A DNA stretch of 64,000 nt, taken from the NCBI RefSeq assembly GCF_030272615.1, contig NC_081406.1, forward strand, positions 117,746,847 to 117,810,846. The letters are read 5' to 3'. Source of the DNA: Cryptomeria japonica (lineage: Eukaryota; Streptophyta; Pinopsida; Cupressales; Cupressaceae). The translations under genes were made by a program, and so were the position numbers. Under the pieces are notes generated by a model. That model had not been told where the DNA came from and searched no databases. It worked only from the letters and a program-made list of their open reading frames with translations. Position 1 is the stretch's first letter, and each line of letters opens with the position of its first letter. Below, piece after piece: positions 48,752 to 60,190 of the stretch.

Positions 48752-48940
48752 TTTCTTTGAAGATTTACAGCCGCACATTATGACGGGAAAATCGGAGTTC
48801 CACGAAAGATGCGCTCAGTTTGACGTACCCTCGAGGGTCGCATATCATTACAAATTATGTTTTGAGATATTTCTGAGAAAATCACCCCACTAAGAGGGAA
48901 ATTGCATCGAATGCATGAAAATATGAAAAGGAGGGTCCAC

Positions 48941-49496
48941 CTTTTCTTTTAATTGTTGGAGGATGTGAGTCTTTTCTTTTATATTCATGTTGAAATTTCC
49001 CCGTGAACTGAAAATAAATTGAATAACACTACCAAGTAAATTACATAGAAAAGACAAATAAAATTCGTATTAATTATTCATATTAAATATCTTATAAATG
49101 TTTTAATTAAATTATAATAATGTAATGTTGAATATTTGTAATGTTGAATATTATGGAAGTACTTTTAATTGATTTCAAATCAAATTATTTATTATTTGAT
49201 GATTAAGTATTAAATGATATATTTTGATATAAAAAAATGGTATACTCTATTAACATGATCTAATTTCATTTACATGTATATTTAGAGATTAGTTCTAATA
49301 TTTAATCTATCTATTTATTTATTTAGTTTGGTAATGTGAAAAAAAAAATTAACCGAATTTGATTCCTTAACATAAAATCAAATCCTCAACTCTTAGAATT
49401 AAAATTTTAAATTTACATCTTCAACCATAATTGTTCCCCACCTATCAACCATAATTGTTCCCCGCCTATGCACAATCTTAATGGTGTCAAGCTTTG
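48941..49496. repeat. Intergenic block shared with copy A only
   Basis: ACCAAGTAAATTACATAGAA and the ATAAAATCAAATCCTCAAC region align with 8690-9590 but have no partner left of 55,425. A short duplication (AACCATAATTGTTCCCC, twice, 49,423-49,462) is present. Confidence 0.6.
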
Positions 49497-52400
49497 CTTC
49501 CCCATCTCTCACCATGTTAGCTAATTCATTATCACTGCCATTTAATTTCTATCATGTATTTTTTTGTGATCCATTTCTCTTATGGATCGCTAGTAATACA
49601 ACACACATTATAATTTTGTTATAGGGTTCACAACTCACCCTAACAATGACCTAGAAACTAGGTTTTGATATGAATTAATGTAGTCATGGAGAGATGGTCT
49701 AATGAAATACTAGTAATTCATGTAGTAAATATACTAATCGAAGAAATAACACATCATATATTAGTTCTTTGAAAAATAAGACTAAAAATATGGTGTAGAC
49801 GAATAAAATGTATGCATTATAATTGGTACTTGATTACAATCACAAGTGCATGCAAAGAGTCTAAAAAATTTGAATCCTTGATCTTTAATTTGATCCCCTC
49901 CTCCATTGTATATCAATATTTGAACTACCATGTTCTATAAAGAAAAATGATGTAGATGGTGTTGACCAAAAAACATGGTTCAATGCCATATGCACATGAA
50001 TTAAAGCTCATGGGACCAATATTAAATGACTTCAACTTTGTAACTTTACCTAAAATGGGAAAGATAATTTGTTTCTTATAAGTTTACTCCATACTTAAGT
50101 GCAATAAAGTATAAGATATCAATTTAATGTGGCTTCAACCAGTAGCTTCCTTGGAACCAATACTCAAATAAGTTATCTTATATTGGTACAAAGTTCAAAT
50201 ATTTTGGTGTAAAACTCAATGAAAATAAATTGTCGTAAGGTCCTCCACAATATTAAATTAGCACAAAATACACATAATTAAATGTTAATAAATCTGACAA
50301 GCTCAAAATATAATTATTAATACATATTATTAGATTACGACATAATATTTGAATACATAAGCCCAAAGATTAGACAAAACATATGGAAACTATTTCTTTT
50401 ATAGGAGACCATTAGGTCAAATACAATGTGTACATAAAGTATAGAACTAAGGATGATCTTGACAGGTACTCCTTACTTGTGACCTCTATACAAGAACATC
50501 GTGTATCAGAATATTACCATATTTCTTTACCACCCAACCTCAAAGCACCACGATTCATCATAATCCATCTAATGAAGGTTACTTGACCCTGCATGAGGAT
50601 GCTATAAATATAAAACTAATAGGAGTGAATAAATATGGTGCAACATGATAAATATACATTATAAATGCAAATATAACAATATCATGATAAGACGTACAGT
50701 AAGATAATAAGCGATCACATAAAAATAATTTACTAAAATATTAATAAGACTTCGCCAAGGCACATTTTTGGGCCATCTATTGATAGGTAAGTTTCAAGTA
50801 GAAACTTACCCTTTTAGGTTGCTTCATATATGACACTTGTCTAGCATCAAATTAAAAGAAAAATTCAAAGACATGTATTAATACAACTATGCATACCTAC
50901 TTGTTAACTTTTTAATATTTGAATACAAATCTAGTCATAGGTGATTAAAAGATATCCATAACATCATGTAATGAGCATGAAAAATAATTTAAATAAAATC
51001 CATTTAGAATGAACATTTATTTTTCTTAAATACAAAGACCATAAATTTAAATAAAATAAAATATGAAGAAAATTAAATATAGCATTATAGTAAATCATTC
51101 ATAAGGTAGTCTAATTATTAATCATGGCATTATTGTTATAGCCACTTAAGTTCAAAAATCCACTAGGCCATTTTGATGAGGAGCAGTGTGTCCTCATTGA
51201 TCCATTAAGCTTACAATTGTGAACCTTCATATTCTGATTAGATAAAAGTAGGATTGACCTAAACCATTACAAAACCACATTGAAGGTGCACAAAATGAAG
51301 AAACTCAACAGTAGTGAGACCACCAAATTCACAAAAAATAAAAATGGATAGAACAATTTTTGAAATGAGGCTTTTGACTAGAGAAACAAACCAATAGGAG
51401 TAATGTCCCAAAGCCACAAATTACATAATTAGAAAAGAGGGGTTTAGGAATTAATCCCAAACCATCTTCTTGTAAACCCCCTTGCATTGGAGCCGCTACA
51501 ACCAAGGGGATAGTCCATAAATAATGGATTTTGAAAGGCTTCCCATTACATTTTACCTATAGGTCCACCTTGAATCTTAGTAAAGGAATGAAACTACAAC
51601 AATATGGAGACACTTAGAAAGCTTATGGTAGAAGAAGCACCTAGCCATTCCAAAATATCATTACATAAAGTTACCATTGAATGGACTAGTACAAAAAAAC
51701 TCGAAGGGTTTTGAAAGGAATCTTTGAACCTTTTCTTGGTAGAAAACCCCATGCTCCAAATAGGAGGACCCAAGGGTGTTTCCTTAGAAGGGCACACCAG
51801 ATAATTGATAGGGTAGGCAGAATAATAGAGCCCCATGAAAGTGACAACATCTATTAATGAAAGCCAAAGTCCATAGCAAGAACATACACAATGGAATTAG
51901 AGCCTTCTTTGGTTAAATGCACATAGGGTAACCAATGTACAACACACTTCCAAATCCCACCCACCACTATAAGTGAAAGTCTAGCTTTGATAAGAATATT
52001 GTCAACCTTAGAAAGAGCATTGTCAAACCTTATAAACACCCATCACCAATTAAAACCTTCATGAGCAATGCACCTCCTACGGTTACATCCATACGGCCAC
52101 TGGAAAGAGTAGAGAAAACAACACTCCTAGAACCCATACCCACAAGGAAAAAAGATCTAAAAATAGTCACATACAGGGGGAGACAAGCCCAACAATCTCA
52201 AGATATCCACAAACAACAAAGGAAACTGCCTAGATATGTAATGAAGCATGCTCCTATAGGAGTAAAGATATAGAGAAAGGGATCTCAACACAAAACCATA
52301 ATCTCCATAGGGACGCATCTACAAACAAGAGATCTCCCCTTGAGAACCCAAGAAGAGACAAGGAAAAAAGGATTTGGGAGAGGATGAGAAAAGGCACACC

Positions 52401-54295
52401 AAAGGCTAGAATACCAAGTAATCGTGGCTGCCTCAACAAAAATGTAAGAGCACCCTCCTACCCAACTTGAAACACTAGAGGGTGGGAAAAAAACTGGACC
52501 AGAGGGGAAGCCCACAAATCACATACCCCTACTCCTATCAAAAAGGCAAGTCCCTAAAACACCCCAAGACCACCATTGTTGCACTAAAAAAAACTAACTA
52601 GTAATAGAAATAAAGACACACTCTAGGCATTTACTGCCACAAATCTTAGCACACATGACCATAAGAAAATTCCAAGAAAGGGCCTTCTCCCCATAAATTT
52701 TTTTTGAGAACCATGAATGTCCACATGCCAAGACAACCATAGAGAACCCAATAGACAACAAACAAGCCCCACATGCTCCAATTTGTTGTGAATTTGATAA
52801 AAGAAACAAAAATGACCCACAAATAACACCAAGAGAATAAAACTATTAGTATGAAGGCACATGGTCATCACATAGTCAACAACGACACTAGAAATAGTCT
52901 ACCTTTGACCTCGTATAGGACACCACATGGAAGGAGACATGCCAAAACACCCCAAAACCAAAATGGTCCACAAGAGGGGAACACCATAGACTAGAAAAAA
53001 AGAACTCCATTGCTATCACTATCATCCATCATGTTGCCATAGCCTTCATCCTCATCCACTACAACTTCTCCTCCTCCCAAAACCCTAGTGCTACCCTTCT
53101 TGCTCACTATCGCAAGCCATTTTGAGCCTTTGTGTTGATGTTTTCGGTATTCATGTTAGCGACTTAATGCTCCAAACCCCTGTTGGTTTGATGTTCCTGT
53201 TGATCTTGTGCTCATGTTTAGCTATTGAACTCATAAGATTATATTATTCATGCTAATGTTGTGAATTCATGTTGAGGATGAGGTCTCTCATTTGGGACCT
53301 CACTAGATTCGAACTAGACTAAAAATTCTTGTGCTACTGCCAAAAATTTAAAATGATAAAATTAATTACCTCTAAAGTGAAATAAAATTATCTCTTAGAA
53401 AAATAGATAAAATAAAATAATTCTTAAAATAGATATTGAAACCTATCACATCTCTCATTTTTTATGTGTATAAAACTTAAATAAATAAAATAACTTAAAT
53501 TTTCATGTCTAACAATTTTCTATATAAATATATTTAAAATTTATATTAATTAAAGGAGAAATGAATTTATAAAACAGTACAAAAATACTCTTTATTATAC
53601 TTCAAAAGGCATCTACTTGTCCCCCACATTTTTTAACTTCACCTTTAAATTCTCTTCACCACTTTTCCTATTTAAGAATGTAATAAGCTCTTTTATCGAC
53701 TTGTTATAAGAAACTTCATCATTAACTACTCCTCTTTCAAAATTTTATACTTTTAAAATTACACTTTGTCAAATTTATAAACCATTTAGTATGTAAAAAT
53801 TGAAAATAGGGCTCTTAGTAAAATCCAATCTTGATTAACTTATGAGATGTGAGTTTTGTAATTTCTTATTAGTATTTATTAGCTTGAAAAAGTTTGCTAA
53901 TATTGATAAAAATGGTAATTTGAATCATAATATATTTTATGAGACTATAGATATCTCTAAAAGATAAATTAAAGATTTATTTTCTCTTCCAAAAATTACT
54001 ACATCCTTATTGATCTAAAGTTCAATTTTTAGCTATATGACTAAAACTTACTTCAAATTTGAACATGCTTTTTAATGAATTTTCATTATTCATCTTCATA
54101 AAAAATATCATAATTTAAAAAATAAGAAACCATACAAAATTATATTATAAAGATTCAAACATACATTATTAAAGATACACATATTAAATTATGAGAAAAA
54201 ATTACAGAAAATTAATATATAACTATAAATTTATACTTTAAACCATAAAACTAATACTATATACAGAATTTGTAAAATGAAGTCAGAAATGCACT
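49497..54295. repeat. Duplicated intergenic block, copy B (about 4.8 kb)
   Basis: It aligns collinearly and closely with 55,425-60,190 over its whole length, at an offset of about 5.9 kb, up to and into the 3' end of an LRK kinase exon in both copies. Minus-strand short frames in 51.6-52.9 kb have counterparts in 57.6-58.7 kb (SFQNPSSF, WKC.VHWLP, PFLILSQ), so a decayed coding sequence may be included. I do not recognise it. Confidence 0.88.
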
Positions 54296-54396
54296 CTAAT
54301 CCGGAGCCACACCGCACCAATTTTCCTGCATTGAAGTTACAAAATATATTGACATGCTTCTTGCTTGTCGAGTGTTATCAAGCTCTCCTGATAAAG
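54296..54396 (-). pseudogene. LRK10L-like kinase 3'-end stub with internal deletion
   Basis: The stop codon and last 20 or so codons of the kinase gene (54,296-54,372) match 60,191-60,262. At GTCGAGT the sequence jumps to AGCTCTCCTGATAAAG (54,381-54,396), which in the intact gene lies at 61,026-61,041, about 760 bases further upstream. The short word (G/A)AGTG is present at both sides of the deletion. Everything beyond is unrelated. Confidence 0.9.
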
Positions 54397-54402
54397 TCAA
54401 TA

Positions 54403-55424
54403 TGTTGAACACGACGCGAAGATTGCACAATGCAAGCGTGGTGGCGCCACTTGTAAAATGTTCGCGATGCGTTGAATTTTGACAACCTTATCGTGTGACA
54501 CACTTTCCTTGTTCCTCCATTCTTTTTTTCGCTACTAGACCTCTTCATTAATTAATACTTCAATGTGTTAATGTGTGATGCGTGTGAGACATGACAAGCA
54601 CAACGCTATTGCGCAGGTGCAAAGTCTTCGTGAAGCGTATTTAAAAATACATGATAATTGCGAGAGAAACGCATGACAAGCACATGATAGCAATGCGCAT
54701 GTAAAAATACATGATAAGTGCGAGAGAAACGCATGACAAGCACATGACAGCGATGCGCAAAGGCAATGCGTGACAATTAAGCATGGTGAGTGCAGTGCGA
54801 CATCGTCGTGTGGCAGCATTGCGATATCGCTATGTGGCAACATTATGACATTGTTGTGTGATGACAAAATGACATCATTGTGTGACAACATCGCGACATC
54901 ATTATGCGGCAGCAACGTGACATTGTTGCGTGGCGGTAATGAGACATCGTTGTGCAACAGGATCACGACATAGCTGCATGGCTGCAACACGTGACGTATG
55001 TAAAAGCAACGCACGATGTATGTAAAAGAAACAGAAGCAACACATGACATATGCAAAAGCAACGTGCAATGTATGTAAAAGCAACATGCGACGTATATAA
55101 AAGCTACACACAATGTATGTAAAAGCAATGCAAGCAATGCACGACGTATGTAAAAGAAATGCGCGACATATGTCCATGCCTTAGTCAAAATTTTCAATGT
55201 TTCAAAAGTTTTAAATTTTGAGTTTTTTGTATTTTTGAAAATTTTTAATTTTTTTCTAGTTTTTTATTTTTTATTTATTTTTTTAATTTTTAATTTTAAT
55301 TTTTAAAAATTTTATAAGACACAAATTAAGCTATACTAAACTAAGACACAAGTATTTACAACAACTAAGCTAAAAAAAGAGGGGTCCCCATAAAAATGAG
55401 GCGATGTGTTATTTGGTCACAACA
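54403..55424 (-). mobile_element. LTR-like insert at the junction of the duplicated blocks
   Basis: The 1,022-bp segment has ends TGTTGAACAC and GGTCACAACA (TGTTG/CAACA inverted ends, TG...CA). On the minus strand it starts TGTTGTGACCAAATAACAC, then GGGGACCCCTC. Flanks CAATA and CTTCC do not match, so a simple solo-LTR insertion is not shown. It fills exactly the gap between the kinase stub and the start of copy C. Confidence 0.45.
54590..55170. repeat. Three-block minisatellite of GCGACATC, CATGACAAGC and ATGTAAAAGC units
   Basis: Block 1 (54,590-54,780) repeats AAACGCATGACAAGCACATGA units of about 60 bases. Block 2 (54,790-54,985) repeats a roughly 21-24-base unit GCGACATC(A/G)TTGTGTGGCA. 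Block 3 (54,990-55,170) repeats ACGTATGTAAAAGCAAC. The long minus-strand open frame over it (209 codons of His/Cys/Tyr-rich repeats) is a product of the repeat. Confidence 0.85.
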
Positions 55425-58400
55425 CTTCCCCATCTCTCACCATGTTAGCCAATTCATTATCACATTATGCCATTTAATTTTTGTCATCTATTCTTTTGTG
55501 ATCCATTTCTCTTATGGATTGATAGTAATAAAACACACATTATAATTTTGTTACAAGGTTCACAACTCACCCTAAGAATGACTTAGAAACTATGTTTTGA
55601 TATGAATTAATGTAGCCATGGAGAGATGGTCTAATGAAATACTAGTAATTCAAGTAGTAAATATACTAATAGAAGAAATAACACATAATATATTAATTCT
55701 TTGAAAAATGAGAATAGATTGTATGCATTATAATTGGTACTTGATTACAATCACAAGTGCATGCCAAGAGTCTTAGAACTTTGAGTCCTTGATCTTTAAT
55801 TTGATCCCCTCCTCCATTGTTTATCAATATTTAATCTACCATATTCTATAAAGAAAAATGATGTATGGTGTTGACCAAAATAATGGTACAATGCCCTATT
55901 CACATGAAAAACCCATGGGACCAATATTAAATGACTTCAAGTTCTTAACTTTACCTAAAATGGGAAAGATAATTTGTTTCTTATAAGTTTAGTCCATATG
56001 TGCAATAAAATATAAGCTTTCAAATTAATTGTGGCTTCAACCATTAGCTTCCTTGGAATCAATACTCAAATAATTTATCTTAAATTTGTACAAAATTCAA
56101 ATATTTTTGTGTAAAACTCAATGAAAATAAATTGTTGTAAGGTCCTCCACAATATTAAATTGACACAAAATACAAAAACATATAATTAATTGTTAATAAA
56201 TCCAACATGCTCAAAATATAATTATTAATACATGTAACTAGATTACAACATAATGTCTGAGTACATAAGCCCAAAGATTAGGCAAAAGATATAGAAACTA
56301 TTTCTTTTATACAAGACCATTAGGTATAATACAATGTGTACATAAAGTATATAACTAAAGATGATATTAAAATATACTCCTAGCTTGTGACCTCTGTACA
56401 ACAACACCATGGATGAGAACATTTCCAAAGTGCTTTACCACCCAACCTCAAAGGACTACGATTCCTCATAATCCTTCTAATGAAGATTATTTGACCCTAC
56501 ATAAGGGTCCTAGAAATCTAAAACTATTAAGAGTGATAAAATCTAGTGCAAGGTGATATATATACATTCTAAATGCTAATATAACAATATCATGATATGA
56601 CGTAAAGTAAGATAATAATCGATCAAATAAAAATAATTTAGTAAAATATCAATAATATTTGGCCAAGGCACATTTTTGGGCCATCTATTGAAAGGTAAGT
56701 TTTAAGTAGAGACTTACCCTTTTAGGTTTCTTCATATATGACACTTGTCTAGCATCAAATTAAAAGAAAATTCAAACACGTGTAGTAATACAACTATGCA
56801 TATCTACTCATTAAATTTTCAATATTTGAATACAAATTTAGTCATAGATAATCTAAAAGATATCCATAACATCATGTTGTGAGTGTGAAAAACAATTTAA
56901 ATAAAAGCCATTAGAATGAGCATTTATTTTTCTTAAATTCAAAGACCATAAATTCAAATAAAATAAAATATGTAGCAAATTAAATGTAGAATTATAGTAA
57001 ATAATTCATGAGATGTTTGATTATTAATCATAACATTATTTTTATAGCCACTTAAGTTCAAAACTCCACTAGGACATTTTGATGGGGAGCATTGTGTCCT
57101 CATTGATCCATTAAGCTTACAATTTTGAACCTTCATGTTTTGAATAGATAAAACTAGGATCGGCCTAAACCATTATAAAACCATCATGGAGGTACACAAA
57201 AGGGAGGAACTCACAACTAGTGAGACCACCAAATTCACAAAAATATAAAATGGATAGAACTTTTTTTGAAATGAGGATTTTGACTAGAGCAGAAAACCAA
57301 TAGGGATAAGGGCCCAAATCCACAAATTACATAATCTGAATAGAGGGGTTTAGGATTTAATCTCAAACCATATCTTGTAAATCCCCCTTGCATTGGAGCT
57401 ACTACAACCAAGGGAACAATCCATCAATAATGGATTTTGAAAGGCTTCCCATACCTTTTACCTATAGGTCCACCTTGAATCCGAGTCAAAGAAGCAAACC
57501 ACAATAATATGGAGACATCCAAAAAGCTTGTGATAGAAGAAGCACCTAGCCATTCCAAAATATTATTAAATAAAGTTACCATTCAATGGACTAGAAAAAG
57601 AAAACTCGAAGGGTTTTGAAAGGAATATTTGAACCTTTGATTGGTAGAAAATCCCATTGTCGAAATAGGAGGACCTAAGGGTGTATCCTTAGAAGGGAAA
57701 ACCAGATGACTGATAGGGTAGGGTGAATAACAGAGCCTTCTTTGGTTAAATACCTTTGAGGTAACCAATGTACAATGCACTTCCAAAGCCCACCCAACAC
57801 TGCCAGTGAAAGTCTACCTTTGTTAAGAATGTTGTCAACATTAGAAAGAGAAATGATAAACCCCACAAACACCCATCACCAATAAAAGCCTTCATGAACA
57901 GTGCGCCTCCTAGGCCTACATCCATAGGGCCACTGGAAAGAGTAGAGAAAACAAAACTCCTAGAACCCATACCCATAAGGATAAAATCTCTAAAAATAGT
58001 CACATAGAGGGGGAGACAAGCCCACCAATATCAAAACATCCACAACAATAATGGAAACTACCTAGCTATGTAATGAAGCATGCCTCTATAGGAACAAAAG
58101 TATAGAGCAAGGGATCTCAATACAACATCGAAACCTCCACAGGGACCCATCCACAGAAAAGGCGTCTCCCCTTGAGAACCCAAATAGAGACAAGGAACAA
58201 ATCCTTTGGGAGAGGATCAGAAAAGGCACACTAAAGGCCAAAATACCAAGCAACCTTTGATGCCTTAATGAAAATGCAAGAGCACCCTCACACCCAACTT
58301 GCAACACCACAGGGTGGGAAAAAAACAGGACTAGATGGGAAGCCCTCACATCACATACCCCTACTCCTACCAAAAAGGAAGGTCCCTAAAATACCCCAAG

Positions 58401-60190
58401 ACCACCATTGTCGCACTAAAAAAATCTACCTAGTAGTAGAACTAAATACACACTCCAAGCATTTACTGCCACAAACCTTAGCACACATGACCATAAGGAA
58501 ATTCCAAGAAGGGGCCTTCTACCCATTAAAAAATTGTGAGGACCATTAATATCTGCATAGTAGGACAACCTATAGAGAACCCAATAGACAACAAACGAGG
58601 CCCACATGCTCCAACTTGTGGTGAATTTCATAAAAGAAGCAAAAATGACCCACAAATAACACTAGGAGAAGAAAACTATTAGTATGAAGGCACACGATCG
58701 TCACATAGTCAGTGACAACACTAGAAATAATCTACCTTTGACCTAGTATAGGACACCACGCAGCAGGAAACATGCCCAAACACCCTAAAACCAAAATGGC
58801 CCACGAGAGGGCCACACCACGAACTCAATAAAAGGTGACTCCATGGTTATCACTATCATCCATCTCGTTTCCATGGCCTTCATCATCATCTCATGTGACC
58901 TCTCCTCCTCCTAAAACCATAGTGCTATCTTTCTTTCTTACCATCGCAAGCCATATTGAGCCTCTGCATTGATGTTGTTGGCATTCATGTCAGTGACTTA
59001 ATGCTCAAAACCCTTATTGGGTTGATGTGATTGATGATTTTGTGCATGTTTAGCTATTGAACTCATAGGATTATATTATTTGTGATGTTGTTGTGAATTC
59101 ATTCTAAGGACGAGGTCTCTCATTTGTGACCTCACTAGATTCGAACTAGATTGAAAATTCTTGTGCTAGTGACAAAAAATTAATATGATAAAATAAATTA
59201 CCTGTAAAATGAAATAAATTATCTCTTAGAAAAATAGATAAAATTAAATAATTCTTAAAATAAATATCAAATCTATCACATCTCTCATATTTTTATGTGT
59301 GAAAAATTTAAATAAATAAAACAACTTCAATTTTCATATCTCTAACAATTTTTTTATATAGATTTATTTTAACTTTATATTAATGAAAGTACAAATGAAT
59401 TTATTAAATACAACAAAAATACTCTTTATTTTACTTCAAAAGGCATCTACTTGTCCCCCACATTTTTTAACTTCACCTTTAAATTCTCTTCACCACTTTT
59501 CCTATTTAATAATGTAATAAGCTCTTATGTTGACTTTTTATAAGGAACTTCATCGTTAACTACTCTTCTCTTTCAAAATTTTGTACTTTTAAAATCACAC
59601 TTTGTCAAATTTATACATTGAGTATGTAAAACTTGAAAATAAGGCTCTTAGTAAAATCCATTCTTGATTAAATTATGAAATGTGATTTTTGAAATTTCTT
59701 ATTAACACTAATTAGATTGAAAAGATTTGCTAATATTGATACAAGTAGTAATTTGAATCACAATATATTTTATGAGATATCTATAAGAAATAAATTAATG
59801 ATTTATTTCCTCTTCCAAAAATTACTACATCATTATTGATCTAAAATTCAAGTTTTGAATATATGACTAGAACTTTCTTCAAATTTGAACATGCTTTTTA
59901 ATGATTTTTCATTATTCATCCTCATAAAAAATATTATAATTTTAAAAATATAAGTAACCATACAAAATTATATTACAAAGATTCAAACATACTTTATTAA
60001 ATATACTTATATTAAATTATTTATTTTCAACCATTAAAGTAATTTTTGAATATCCATCAATAATTAAAAATTATTTAAATTTCTAGTCAGAAAAAATTAC
60101 ACAATATTAATTTATAACTATAAATTTATACTTTAAACCATAAAACTAATACTATATACAAAATTTGTAAAACGAAATCAGAAATGCACT
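55425..60190. repeat. Duplicated intergenic block, copy C (about 4.8 kb)
   Basis: Partner of 49,497-54,295. It starts sharply at CTTCCCCATCTCTCACC and runs to the stop codon of the intact kinase gene. Numerous substitutions and small indels separate the two copies. No functional frame is seen in it. Confidence 0.88.

Noticed and set aside
51594-52871. A gene in the duplicated intergenic block
   Set aside because: Short minus-strand frames exist in both copies but are broken in each, and no domain could be named. I kept them only as a possible decayed coding remnant.
54568-55197. 209-codon minus-strand open frame rich in Cys, His and Tyr
   Set aside because: It spans the GCGACATC/ATGTAAAAGC minisatellite, the residues repeat with the DNA unit, and other frames are open too. 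It is a repeat artefact.
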